Position numbers and translations under genes: made by a program. A stretch of DNA of 64,000 nt, taken from Lytechinus pictus. Taxonomy: Eukaryota > Echinodermata > Echinoidea > Temnopleuroida > Toxopneustidae. This document shows positions 43,901 through 57,757 of the stretch, one piece after another; the first letter of the stretch is position 1, and each line of letters opens with the position of its first letter. The stretch covers positions 17,782,001-17,846,000 of the forward strand of contig NW_026974140.1 in the NCBI RefSeq assembly GCF_037042905.1, written 5' to 3'. The notes under the pieces were generated by a model that saw only the letters and a list, made by a program, of their open reading frames with translations, searched no databases and was not told the DNA's origin.

Positions 43901-46900
43901 TGTGTTCATCTAGAATTAATGTGTTGTGGTGCACAGATTCCCTGTATATACACATAGTCATTGAAACCAACTCCCAATTATTTCAAACTTTGGTTTACAT
44001 CTCCAAGGTTTTAAAATTGATCCTGTAAATATAATACTTTGAAACTTTTGGGATGGTATTTTTACACTATAAGCCCAATATTTAGCCCATTTTCAGGAAC
44101 CAAAAGGATATTTTTTTAAATCAGAACAAAGTGAAATTATCACTTTAAGTCAATCCCAGTCCAGCAAGGCTATGGGATTGAAAATAAATTGTCCTCTGCC
44201 CCTTCGTTGAAACTGGCCTGAGATAGATTTGGTGTTCTTTTTTAATTTTCCCTGTCGTGTTGTAATATTGAAATATCCCTGACAGAAAAATTGCCTTTTC
44301 CCAAAATTGATGGTCTTGTTCACTCATAAAATGTTGACGATTTAAATCTTTTTATTGCCCTTCTGGTACACTCTTCTAGTTTTAAACCATTCCAATTCTT
44401 GAGATTCTGTTCTCCATTGATTTTGGGCCTTCCACTTGGTATAGTTCCTCTACCCTTCATTCCAAGTTTTCTTTTACCAAGCATTTGTGCCACTTAAAAT
44501 GGCCAAGGTATCTGACTTTTCTTCCATCATTTTTGTAACAGATTCACACTGTCATAATGTGTTTATTTGTTGTAAAACAGTTGGCCAAGAAATACCACCC
44601 TGATAGGAACAAGGAGAACCCTGATGCATCCAAGAAGTTTGCTGAAGTTGCAGAAGCATATGAGGTAAGTTATATATTTTGTTGGTTCATTCATAAAGTT
44701 GATAATAATAACAGCAATACTTGTAACCTTGCACTCCTTCAGATGAGATGCTAATTGAGTCACTCTTTACCATAAGCATCTATCTTGATCAGGAAAAACA
44801 CTAATTCATGTGTCTTACATAACTGTAACCCAGGCATACACCCCTTAAGGTATTCAGACTCTTCTCTCTTTCAAGTCCCCACATCCAAACATTTTTTGGA
44901 TGACACCAGTTTTCCTTTGTTGTCCCAGAGCTTAGATTAGTCCAAGATCATGGCCATGGATGCACTATCAATTGGCTTTTGTGGCACTCTGATTGACCTT
45001 GGAATTTTTTTCCATTTGTGCTGTATTATATAGAGAGTGGACTAGCCCTGATTGTATCAAAATTTAAGACCTGCAATTAATGCCTTAATATTAATTACTG
45101 TTGATTTATAAAATACTTTCTAAAGTCTATTCAAATAATGTATGAAATATATTTGTATATGTCAGGTTATAGGAGATGAAGGTCGGAGGAAAGAATATGA
45201 CATGGTAGGTCAAGCTGGTTTTGGAGCTGGTGGAATGGGTGGTGGGGCTGGTGGCTTCCAGGGACAGTGGCAACAATCAACCATGGATCCAGAGGAACTC
45301 TTCCGGAGGATCTTTGGCAATCAGGCTTTTGACCGAGGTGGCATGTTTGACGAGTCAATGTTTGGTGGATTCAATGCTGCTCATGAGGTATATCAACTAG
45401 TATTGAATGCAGAATATTGGATATATATAGTCCTGTTATAAATTGGTTAATCACTGGGAAATCTTGGTGTAAAAATATATTAATGATAACATTGAGAATA
45501 CTGAACCATGATGCAAGTCACACTGCTTTGTCTAGAATAATGACCTAGCATTACAGGTACTTGGCATTGTGCATGTAAACAGAGCTTCAATTCTTTATTT
45601 TTATATGATATGTCTTAAACAGGAAGAGGAATTTCATTTAGCATTTTGCAGGGACAGATTTATATTTAATATATATGTTTCATATATATCTACTGTTCCT
45701 ATGTGATGAGATCCGAAATTAGAAAAAGTTATCAGTTATTCTGCAGTAGAATGAAGCAGGTCTTAGTATAATTCCACCCTAAATAAATTGTATCTTGTTG
45801 ATTTTTTAGTTGTGACCTTAATTTTGTTTCATAGTTCAAATTTGAGTTAATATTTTTGTATGCTGATTTGCTGTATTCAGGTGGCCATGGATTTGACGTT
45901 CAGTGAAGCAGCCAGAGGTGTGAACAAGGAGATAAACGTTAAGATGGAGGATAGGTGTGAACGATGCAAGGGATCTCGTGCTGAACCAGGAACAAAAACA
46001 TCAAAGTGTCATCAGTGCAATGGAACAGGACAGGTTAGAATTCTTTTTTTAATAATATATGTTTATCTTGTTGCCTATTCAAAGGCATACTGTATTTTGA
46101 CCCAGCTTCAGTACGAGCTGCTCTTTCCAGTGCTTGGTGCATTCAAAGAATTAATTCCACCGGTTACCCAGTCGTCTCACCTAGGTTGAGTGCAACATAA
46201 TATGGATACATTGTTGGAATGAAAACAAGCAATGGCTGGGATTTGAACCCAGGACCTGTGATAGAAAGATGCTAGTCAGATTACCAGACCACAAGGCCTT
46301 CGTTTGCCAGTAGGGTCATAGTTCAAGTAATGACATACTAACCTTTGTGAAGGCAGTAATATGATTTTTGTCACTTTCTACACCTCTTAAAGAATATTTT
46401 GTTGATTAGAACTTAATGGAAGAGTCGGGAGAAATAGAGGTAAAAAAAATATTCTCTTGATGAAAAGCTTGCTTTTGGATAAAGTGTTTGAATTGAAAAT
46501 AAATTCAGCAATTCTTTTGTGTACACCACAATCTCAATAATCACTGATTTAATACAAGTTTGCATGATTGACTTAGGATCAAGAGTGACTCTGATTGGAA
46601 TTACAAGCAATAATGACAAACTTTTGTCGTTTATTGACACCAACTATGAATTTCTTCTGAATTCTGCAGGAAACTGTGAACACAGGACCATTTGTGATGA
46701 GAACAACATGTCGGCGTTGCCGTGGTACTCGAGTAATCATCAATGTTCCATGTATAGTGTGTAGAGGAGCAGGACAGACCATGCAAAGAAAGAAAGTAGT
46801 TGTTCCAGTACCAGCAGGTATGGTCTATTTCTAGTACTTGTGTTTTTACAGCTTTTGAGTAAACATTGTTTTTATGTCTAAGTGATTTTTTTTCTCCAAG

Positions 46901-49900
46901 GTATGGATGTCTTTTTTAAGAGGGAAAAATAGACATTTTCTGATGCATGTTCCTACTTTTGTTTAGTCAAATTGCAATCTCAAATTAAAATCACAATACA
47001 GTTTAATGCACCTGGATCTGACAGGTGTATTCCTACAGCAGTCATATATTCAGAGACGCTATTATTCTATCAATTGCTATGTCATATGAATAGTTTCTAT
47101 TTTCACTGATAGTTGTTAAAGATAAATGTCAGTTGTGGTAACGATCTCAAAATGAGCTCAAATAGAATCCAATAAAATTCATAAAATTCCTCAATAAAAA
47201 AATGTGCCAAATAGCTCAGGAAGAAATTATGTAATTGCTGCAAAATGAGGAAAATAAGCAGGGAATTCCATCAATTATACCGAAAGTGACATGGCCGCCG
47301 AGTAACCGCCGAGTAACCGGATCACGGGGTGAGCTGGCTCTTACAAAAAACTAGTATTATATAGAACATTTATACCACCAACGACTCTGACAGCTTCATT
47401 CTTTGAACCAATTTTAACTATTATCATCATGAACTACGAACTGCGTTCTCAAAAAGAAGCTAAAGATGGCAATCTTGGCCCTAAAAGACGAGATTCTTCC
47501 AACACCAATCCCAACGGAAAACAGGGTGTGGCTGAATCGTCACCGCAACTGTCCGGCACTCTGCGGACAAACGCGAGCAGCATCCCGGGCCCGGACGCCA
47601 TGCCCGTAATGTTGGAAATGCGGAAGCTCTTCTCGGAATTCACCGCAAAAATCGACGGAAAGCTTGATTATGTAATAGCCGAGCTTGCCGCTGTTAAAGG
47701 CGACCTATCATCTATGAAGCAGCACGTAACCACCCTCGAGACGGCCGTCGCAGATACCTCGGGTGGAATTGAGACGGTGGAATCTACCAAAATTCCGCGC
47801 ATCGAAGCCGCTATTAACCAAATCCAGCGAGATGTCGAAGACCAGCTTGTCCGCCAAGAACTACACAACAGGAAGCAAAATCTTCTGTTTTATGGCCTCC
47901 CACCCAAAGCAGACGAGGATGTCTACGAAACCGTACATACAGTGATTTCAAAGCTTCTTCGGATTTCATTCGAATCAGCGCAACAGATCTCAATGGTAAA
48001 CGCCCACCGTCTTCCCACCAGAGGAAAGGCGTCCCCTGGCGCCTCCAGCCCGGACCCGATCATCGTGAGGTTCGCAAAGATGATCGACCGCGATAAAATT
48101 CTCAGAGCCTTCGAGGATTCTGACCGAGTAAAGGGCCAAAACCAGCCGACACAGAGCCCCCGTATCTCCGTCCGTTGTGATCTCCCCGCTGTAATGAAAA
48201 GAGAGCGTGGTCGTCTATCATCGATTGCCTACCACCTACGGAAATCCAAGTCTTTGAAAACTAAGATTAAAATTCAAGGTACTTCAGTAATCTTACTCAC
48301 TAAGGCTGCAAATAACCAGAGAGCAACCTGGTCTACCTGGACGGAATAAGTAATGCCTACTTCTAAGAAACCAGACAGGGAGGTAATATAATACAAGTTG
48401 TTCAAATTACTTTATTGCAGGTGTTAATGTAACCAAAACAGCTCATTTTCAATTTTAAGTGTCTCTGATTATGATCTGTTTCATTCCACCCTTGTCCGGA
48501 ATGGATGGTGAGTTAGATCACTTATCCACTCTTAAACTCTTGACATTTTGAATTATATATTTTACAACAATCTAAACACAGACTAAATATTAATAACACA
48601 AAAAACAAGAGCTAGAATGCAGGTGGAGTGACACAGAATTCATTAGATGAGCTTTTGTTGTATATGTGGTGCTTTGTTCAGCAGATCTGCTTTACAGGGC
48701 ACAACACCAACTAACACCAGCCATGTCCCAGTTTGTAAACAAGATGAGGTGTGTCTACATTTCAATTTCATTTTATGTTCAGATTATGAACCGTTTTGTT
48801 CCACTTTTAACCTTGATCTGGTGAATTAGATCACCCACCCATTCCTATACTCTTGATGCTTTGAATTATATACTTTACAACAAACTAAACACAGACTAAA
48901 AAATAACAAAAAACTTCTAGAGTTGGAATGGTGGTGGAATGACACAAAATTTTATGAGATTAACTTTTTTTGCTGGTGTGGTGTTTTGATCAACTTATCT
49001 GTTAACGAGGCACCACACCAATTAACACCAGATTTGTCTCAGTATGTAAACAAGAAGAGGTGTGTTTAGAATTGCATTTCATTTATACTCTGATTATGAT
49101 CTGTTTCCACACCTATTTAAACCAGTTATGTCCCAGTTTGTAAACATGATGAGGTGTGTCTAGATTTGAACTCCATCTATGTTCTGACTATGATCTGTTT
49201 CACTCCACTATTGCCCTGAATGGATGGGTTAGATTACCCATCCATTCTTATCCTCTTGACATTTTGAATTATATATTCTATAGCAAACTATACTCAGATA
49301 AAGAAAAAACGACACAAAACTTCAAGAGCTGGAAGGGAGGTGGAGTGACACAGAATTTTAAAGAACTTTTCTTGCTTGTGTGGTGATTTGTTCAACTAAG
49401 ATAGCTCATTTTCAATTTTAAGTGTTTCTGATTATGATCTTTTTCGTTCCACCCTTGTCCGGAATGGATGGTGAGTTAGATCACTTACCCATTCTTATAC
49501 TCTTGACATTTTGAATTATATATTTTACAACAATATAAACACAGACTAAATAATAACATAAAAACAAGAGCTAGAATGCAGGTGGAGTGACAAAGAATTC
49601 ATAAGATGAGCTTTCGTTGTACGTGTGGTGCTTTGTTCAACTAATCTGCTGACAAGGCACCACACAAATTAACACTAGACATGTCTAGTTTGTAAACCGA
49701 ATGAGAAGTGTCTAGAATTGCATTTCATTTATACTCTGATGTGCAATGTGTTTGTTCAACTTTTACTTGATCTGGCGAGTTAGATCACCCATCCATTCTT
49801 ATGCTCTTGACTCTTTTGAATTATGTATGGAGGTGGAATGACACAGAATTTATAAGATAAAATTTTTTTTTTGCTTGTGTGGTGCTTTGTTCAACTAATT

Positions 49901-52900
49901 TGCAGAACAGGGCACCACACCAATTAACATCAGATATATCCCAGTCTTTAAACAAGATGAGGTGTGCTTAGATTTGAACTTCATTTATGTTCTGATTATG
50001 ATCTGTTTCATTCCACTCGTGCCATGAATGGATGGTGAGTTAAATTACCAATCCATTCTTACACTCTTGACACTTTGAATTATATATTTTACAGCAAACT
50101 AAACACAAAATAAAAATAACACAAAAACTTCAAGAGCTGGAATGGAGGTGGAATAACACAAAATTTATAAGATAAATTTTGGTTTTGGCGTAGTGCATGC
50201 TTTGTTCAAACAATCAGATTAACAGGGTACCACACCAATTAACACCAGATATGTCCCAGTTTGTAAACAGAATGAGTGTCTAGAATTGCATTTCATTTAT
50301 TCTCTGATTATGATCTGTCTCATTCCACTTTTACTTTTATCTGGTGAGTTAGATCACCTATCCATTCTTTTACTCTTGACATTTTGAATTGTACATTCTA
50401 CAACAAACTAAACAAATATAAAAATAACACAAGAAACTTCAAGAGATCGAATGGGTTGGATATCCATCCATTCATTCTTATTCCTTTGACAATCTTTTTT
50501 TTTAAATTATATATTTTGCAACAACTAAACACAGATAAAAAAAAAAAAATCAAGAGCTAGAATGGAGGTGGAATGACATGGTATTCATGAGATAAGCTTT
50601 TGTTTTGGTGTGGTGCTTTGTTCAACTAATTTGCAGAACAGGGCACCACACCAATTAACATCAGATATATACCAGTCTTTAAACAAGATAAGGTGTGCCT
50701 AGATATGAACTTCATTTATGTTCTAATGTGTGATGTGTTTCATTCCACTCTTGCCCTGAATGGATGGTGAGTTGGATTACCCATCCATTCTTATACTCTT
50801 GACATGTTGAATCATATATTTTACATCAAACTAAACACAGATTAAATGATAATACAAAAAAAACTTCAAGAGATAGAATGGGTTGGATCACCCATCCATT
50901 CTTATACTCTTGACATTTTCAATTATATTTTTTACAACAAACTAAACACAGAATAAATAATAACACTATAACTTCAAGAGATAGAATGGCTGGATCGTCT
51001 ATCCATGGAGCTATTAATAGCTCTATGGTCTATCCATTCTTATACTCTTGACACTTTGAATTATATATTTTACAACACTGAGTTTAAAATAACACAAAAA
51101 CTTATAAAACAGATATAATGGAGGTGGAACGACACAGAATCCATGAGTTGAACTTTTCTTGCTTGTGTGGTGTTTTGTTCAACTAATTTGCTTAACAAAA
51201 CACCACACCATGATGATTTGCATTTCATTTATGCACTGTGTTTTGTTCCACTCTTACCTTGATCTGGTGAGTTGAATCCACTGTTATATTCACATGAAAG
51301 AATTTGTCTAGCAGAAACATGACTGTTACCTCTTCTGTATGTTTTACACCTGTCGATCCGATGACAGTTCATGTGATGCATTCATGTATAAATGTAAATG
51401 TAACAATGATTGGTGAATTGAGGAGCTCTATGTTGTTAGTAACGTTCATGGCATACGCACTTACTCGTTAGTAACAGCATTACTAATAGCTGTATTTATT
51501 TATCAATGCATTAACGGCTTGCTCAGTGTGTCGACCTCAACCAAATACCAGACGTTTTGGTTTTGTTTTGTATTGTTCATGATTATTCATGATATTCTCG
51601 GGCGCATACCTTATTCATTATTTATTCATTTTATCCTTAGGCGTGTACTCTCTTGTAATTTTCTTTATGTCCCCTTTCAGGAAAAAATTATAGACAATTG
51701 CCTTTTTTGAGTGATCCAGACTGTCGCCAAGTAGGCAATATTCCTAACAATATCTCCTTTAGCCAGCCACCCCCCCCCCCTTTTATGTGTGTTTTCCATT
51801 CAAAAATATGCACCAGATTTTGTCTTTAACCTTAAGAACTATTTTTGCTTTTGTTACTTTGATGTATTGTCCTTATCTTGTCTTTATGTGTCCATCCCAT
51901 ATTTTCCTTCTTTCTCTGTCAACGGGAGTCTTGTATCATGTTTTCTCCACTTTCACACCTAAGGAGCAACTCGATTCTCAACCTACACCATGGCTAGTAT
52001 GAACACATTCCCATCCCAGTCTTTAGAGCATGGTGAAGCTATTAATAACCATTCCTTTTCGTTACAGCGCAGGTTTGACGACCGCCCTCCTGCGAATGAT
52101 GACTTAACTGATACACATACAACTGATCGATTAAATCAACATACACCAGAATATCATTATCATATTGACCCTAACGACACTCTTAAAATACCACCAACAT
52201 CCAAATATTTCACATTAAATCAATTTCTTCAAAGCTGCTCACATAACAATGAAACATTCTCCATTATTCACATCAATATCAGAAGCATCAACAAACATTT
52301 TGACCAACTCCAAAACATGTTCGAAAACACTCAACTAAACTTATCTGTGATAGGATTGAGCGAAACTTGGTTGCGGAATGAACCCCATCCAATTCATAAC
52401 CTGGGGGGCTTTCAACTCTTAAATAACAATAGAAAAGATAAAACTGGTGGAGGCGTAGCTATGTATATTAAAAGAAACTTAAATGCCACGATATTATATG
52501 ACCTGAATATAATGCATCCATCATTTGAAAGTCTTTTTGTAGAAATAACCACATCTGAAAATAAAAATATTATTATCGGTACTGTTTATCGCCCTCCGGG
52601 ATGTCCTCATTTTGACTTTATTACATCTTTACAAACGATATTGTCCTCTAACATTCTAAGAAATAAACACTGTCTTATTATGGGGGATTTTAACATAAAC
52701 CTGCTCAATGCAGAAGAAAGCTCGCTCTGCCAGGATTTTTTAGACTGCATGTACTCACACTCCTACATCCCACTAATCAATAAACCAACCAGAATAACCA
52801 ACACATCTGCAACACTCATAGATAATATTTTCAGTAATCTAGATGGACAATGTACGTCAGGAATATTATTGTCAGACATAAGCGATCACTTCCCGGTTTT

Positions 52901-55900
52901 CTCACATATCTCTTTTCACAAAAATGGTACCTCACAATACACAGCAGGATCTCGCAAAGTAACCCAAGAAAATATGAATAAATTAAAAAATAGCTTACGA
53001 CTTTTGGACTGGTCTAATGTCTTGGAATGTCTAGATCCTCAAGAAATACTAGAATTCGAGATCATAGACATTGTAAATAACTTAAACTCTCAAAAAAGCC
53101 CAGGTTTTGATGGAATCACAAATAAAATTCTAAAACACGTCATCTCAGAAATTGTGACACCAATAACACACATATTCAATCTATCAATATCATGTGGTAT
53201 CGTCCCCTCACAAATGAAAAAATCCAAGGTCATACCTATATTTAAAAAAGGAGACACCCGAGATATGGGCAACTATAGACCCATATCATTATTGACTTCA
53301 TTTTCAAAAATATTAGAAAGAACTGTATATACTCGAACGATTAAATTCATTCACGAATGCAATATTCTCAACGAATTCCAATATGGCTTCCGTGAAAAAC
53401 ACGCAAGCCAACAACTCACGCTATGATTACACTCGTCGATAAAGTTATCAAAGCTATTGATAAATCCCTTCACACTGTTGGAATATTCCTGGACTTCTCC
53501 AAGGCCTTTGACACTATAGATCATGATATTCTTTTATATAAACTCGCTTATTACGGTATTAGAGGAAAGGCCTTGGAGTGGTACAGGAATTACTTAACTA
53601 ACAGAACTCAATACGTTTTTGTTAATGGGTGCGAATCACACCTGGAAAACATAAATTGTGGTGTACCACAAGGATCACTCCTCGGCCCCCTATTATTTAT
53701 ATTATTTATAAACGACTTCCATAAATCTTCTAAACTATTATCTTTCATTCTGTTCGCTGACGACTCCAACATATTTTTCTCCCATCGTGACCCAACAACT
53801 TTGATTAATGTTATGAATACTGAATTGAAATCGGTCCATGCTTGGATACGGGCGAACAAACTATCATTAAACATAAAAAAGACAAATTACATATTATTTA
53901 GTAACACAATTCAAACGCTCCATGGTAACATTAACATTAATGGCATTAATATTGACTCTACCCAATCAACAAAATTTCTTGGCATATTCATCGACAATAA
54001 ATTATCATGGAAAACACACATTGATATTCTTTGTAGAGTGATCGCAAGAAACATAGGTGTCATCAACAAACTTAAAACATTTTTACCTCACAAAATACTT
54101 TTGACCCTCTACTCAACCCTCATCCTCCCTTATCTAAACTACGGAATTTTATCCTGGGGTAATTCACAAATAACACAAACTAATAGAATATTTTTGCTTC
54201 AAAAACGAATTGTTAGAATAATTGAAAATGCCCATTACCGTGCTCATACAAGCCCGTTATTTAAAAAAAATAAAATACTAAAAATCCACGATCTCTATCT
54301 CCTGAACCTTGGAACATTTATGTTCCAGCTATCAAAAAACGAATTACCCACCGCAATTACTTCACTCTTTACCAAAAACACTGACATCCATACATACCCC
54401 ACAAGACAAGCTATACAACACCAATATCACCTCCCTCTGACTAGAACCACACTCGCACAAAAAACCATCATTTATACAGGTCCCAAATACTGGAATGGTA
54501 TTCACCAAAGCCTTAAACAATATAGAAATATAAACACCTTCAAAAAACACCTAAAACTCTCATTCCTTAATGAGTACAATGTATGAAACACATGAACTGC
54601 TTTATCTTTTCCACGATACTTGCCTCTCGACCCTTTTTCTCTTTCTCCTCCCCTTTCCTTTTCTGCTGGGCACATAATCGTTTCTTTTTGTTTTGTTTTT
54701 TCCCCCAGTTATTTAATATTCCCTTATCCCTCTAACCTATGTAGGTACTGCCCCCCCCCCCCCTTTCTTTCCTTGTTATTCAAACCTATTTTGCCGTTCT
54801 TCATATATGGTCTAGATTGTCTTACTTTACTTTTAATTACATACGATTAAGATTACTACAAATTTATCCTAAGGGGCTTACAATTACAAGCTTCGCTTTT
54901 TAATAAGTCCCTCATTTTCATTTTCACATGCTTACTGTAATCTATAATTTGTCTAATCATCAAAATGTATCTCGAACAAAAATTGTATACATTTCATCTA
55001 TTTCCTACGAATTTGTTAATTGATTATTGAAGTATACTTATAACACTTATTTTGTTTTGTACATTTATACATATGTATATATATGTTTGTTATGTTTATT
55101 ATCAGAAAATGGAAATTAAATAAACTAAACTAAACTAAACTAAAACTAAACTAAATTGTCAAATATTTTTCTGATCAATACACTACTACATATACATTCA
55201 TGTGTTAGTTTTCATCAGAGTTATCATTTTTCAGTTATATTTCATGATTTCACAAAGATAAGTTTACATTAATGTACCAGATCTAGATTTATGATAATAC
55301 GGTGACAATTAACCTTGATTTAAAAGACTTTCTCATGAAATAATTGCTCCTGCAACTACTATCTTTTACCTTTAACTGAGAATAATCACTCTGGATGAAA
55401 TAGAGCAGGTATTCCTTATTTTGTTTCATAATTCATTTTATGTTCTAGGTGTTGAAGATGGTCAAACAGTAAGAATGCCTGTTGGTAGTCAAGAGTTATT
55501 CATCACGTTCCGTGTTGCTAGGAGTAACCAATTTAGAAGAGATGGAGCAGACATACATTCAGATGCTACCATCAGCTACACTCAGGCTGCTCTTGGTGGT
55601 ACATGCAAGATCAAGGGAATCTATGATACTATTACACTCAATGTAAGTCTGGCCGTTTTATTGATATGTTGATTTTTGTTTTGAGTTCACAATAGCTCAA
55701 CAACTCATGATGTTCATGAGCAGTCAATAATAAGGAAATTTAATGTTAACAAAAAACTGGCATAGGTTTCATAAAGTTGTATCTGTGTGCATGTTTAAAG
55801 GAATTATTTGCGCTTAAACCCAAAGTAAACATCTAGCACAAACAAAACTTTCAACCCTAATCTAATTCATCACTGTATGCTGAACCAAAAATCTTATTGT

Positions 55901-57724
55901 GATCTTGGAGCAAATTTTGAATCGCACATGCACTTATAAAATGTTGTATAATTTCGGAACCCCGTATCAAGACGACTCCACCTTTCCATGTTACAGATTT
56001 ATTACGAATACTGTGGAGGGAGGGGGGCTGAATCAGTCCCCCCACCTCCCCCGTCTCTTTAGGGCAGTCTGCCTTATGGTTAAACTGATTATGAAAATAC
56101 CACTCATTGAGGATTGTGTTGTATTATTTCAGATTCCACCTGGCACCCATTCTCATGCTAGGATACGTCTACCAGGTAAAGGCATTAGTCGTGTCAATGG
56201 CTACGGGTTTGGAGATCATCATGTTCATATCAAGATCAAGGTCCCTACGTAAGTAATACTACTTTCACTGAAGGTCATGACAATTTCATAATATCGAATG
56301 GTTTCTGTGATATACTAGAGTTTGAAAATGTATGACATATTGATATGAATCTGATGAAAGAGTGTAATAAACTGTTTGTCTTCCATATCGTTGGGGTCAT
56401 CCCAACTGTCATATCACACATACAACAGTTCAAACCCATTTCAGAGAAAATCAACTTCAAAGTTTTCTATAATTTTTACACTTTGTTCCTTAGCCTTACA
56501 ACATTTTTATTTCTAGAAATATACATGGTTGGAAAGACCAAGACAATTGCTTGACATTGGTGTATTTATTTTTATAAAAATAAGAGAAAATATCGCAAAA
56601 GAGCTACATGCTTGTAAATTCGGTTTGAGCGGTTTTGATTTTCCCTGTACAAAAAATGATACAACAACCCTGACCGCGAGTTCAATGCATGCAATCGAGC
56701 AAAACATAGTGCTCTTTCACGTGCAAAGTCAATGCAGTGCAGATACGACGGCTTGGCTGACTGCGCATTTGCAAATTAGGTGTGCGCAGCTGTTGTTTGC
56801 TTTGCTACAGTACACGTTTCAAATGGGATTTGCATATTTTATTACAAAATTTTATGGCTGAAAATTCTCAGAAACTAAAATAAATTGCTGCCTAGAAATT
56901 TAATTATGTATAGAATAGGACTTGTACATCAATTTTTGCAAAGATCGAAATAAAAAAAAATTTAGTTTTTACCAAAATTGATTGATACGACAGTTCGGAT
57001 GAAGGTCGATGATATATGATACATGTGTAAGTTCTTGTGACATTCCTTGCATGATTTTCATCAATATGTGCCACTCTCAACCCAGGGGTCCGTTTCATAA
57101 AGCTGTTCGTAAGTTAAGAGCGACTTTAAGAACGACTGGTGATCCTTTCTTACGTGCTAAACCATCACCAATGAACATTTTGGTATATACTCTACCACAA
57201 GAAATGATCACCAGTGGTTCTTAAAGTCGCTCTTAACTTACGAACAGCTTTATGAAACACCCACCTTGTGATGAGAATGGATACTTGGTCCTTTATAGAT
57301 TGAGAACCTGAACTATATGTGCTCAGCTACAGTGGGGGATGTCATAAGATGCTTTTCTATTACATGCTGTAGAGAATGTTCTCAAAGAAGTTTAGCATTG
57401 TAAATTCAAATTCATCTGTCTTTCCTGTATGTATTGATTTTTTTTTAATGTACTTTCAGATCTTTGGGAGATAAACAGAAGGCACTACTAATGGCGTATG
57501 CTGAGGAAGAATCAGGAGTAACAGGGACAGTCAATGGACTTAGTAAAACACAGGATGGTATGTAGTGATTACAATGGGGGATTATAAGATCCAATCTGGT
57601 ATTTCAAGCTGTTTATATATTCCTGGAAGATTCCTTTCACTGCTTTGCACTCTCAACTTCACCTACTTAAAAATGACCTTTGATAATACTTGAAAGTGAA
57701 AAGAGTTGATTCTATTTCGAAGAG

Positions 57725-57757
<33 letters not shown>

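Larger units (their letters stand above)
51300..55160 (+). mobile_element. Non-LTR retrotransposon (LINE), Jockey/CR1-superfamily type, defective
   Basis: EN and RT reading frames (51990-53426 and 53423-54586), a 0.5 kb 3' UTR and a terminal (TAAAC)n repeat at about 55121-55155. The 5' end is not defined. Damaged by one frameshift at about 53400 and a probable internal deletion between EN and RT. Same orientation as DNAJA3, within intron 6. Confidence 0.85.
46818..55448. other. DNAJA3 intron 6, 8.6 kb of nested repeats
   Basis: In order: unique AT-rich DNA, an L1-like ORF1 (47429-48349), a satellite array (48434-51270), a LINE (about 51300-55160) and about 290 bp of plain intron. All plus strand, as for the host gene. 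Confidence 0.75.

Noticed and set aside
53423..53426. Translational coupling at the GATG overlap of the two LINE frames
   Set aside because: The frames are two parts of one polymerase split inside the RT domain; a frameshift is the simple explanation.
47429..54586. ORF1 and the LINE ORF2 as one element
   Set aside because: 3.6 kb of satellite lies between them, base composition differs strongly, and ORF1 looks L1/Tx1-like while ORF2 looks Jockey/CR1-like.
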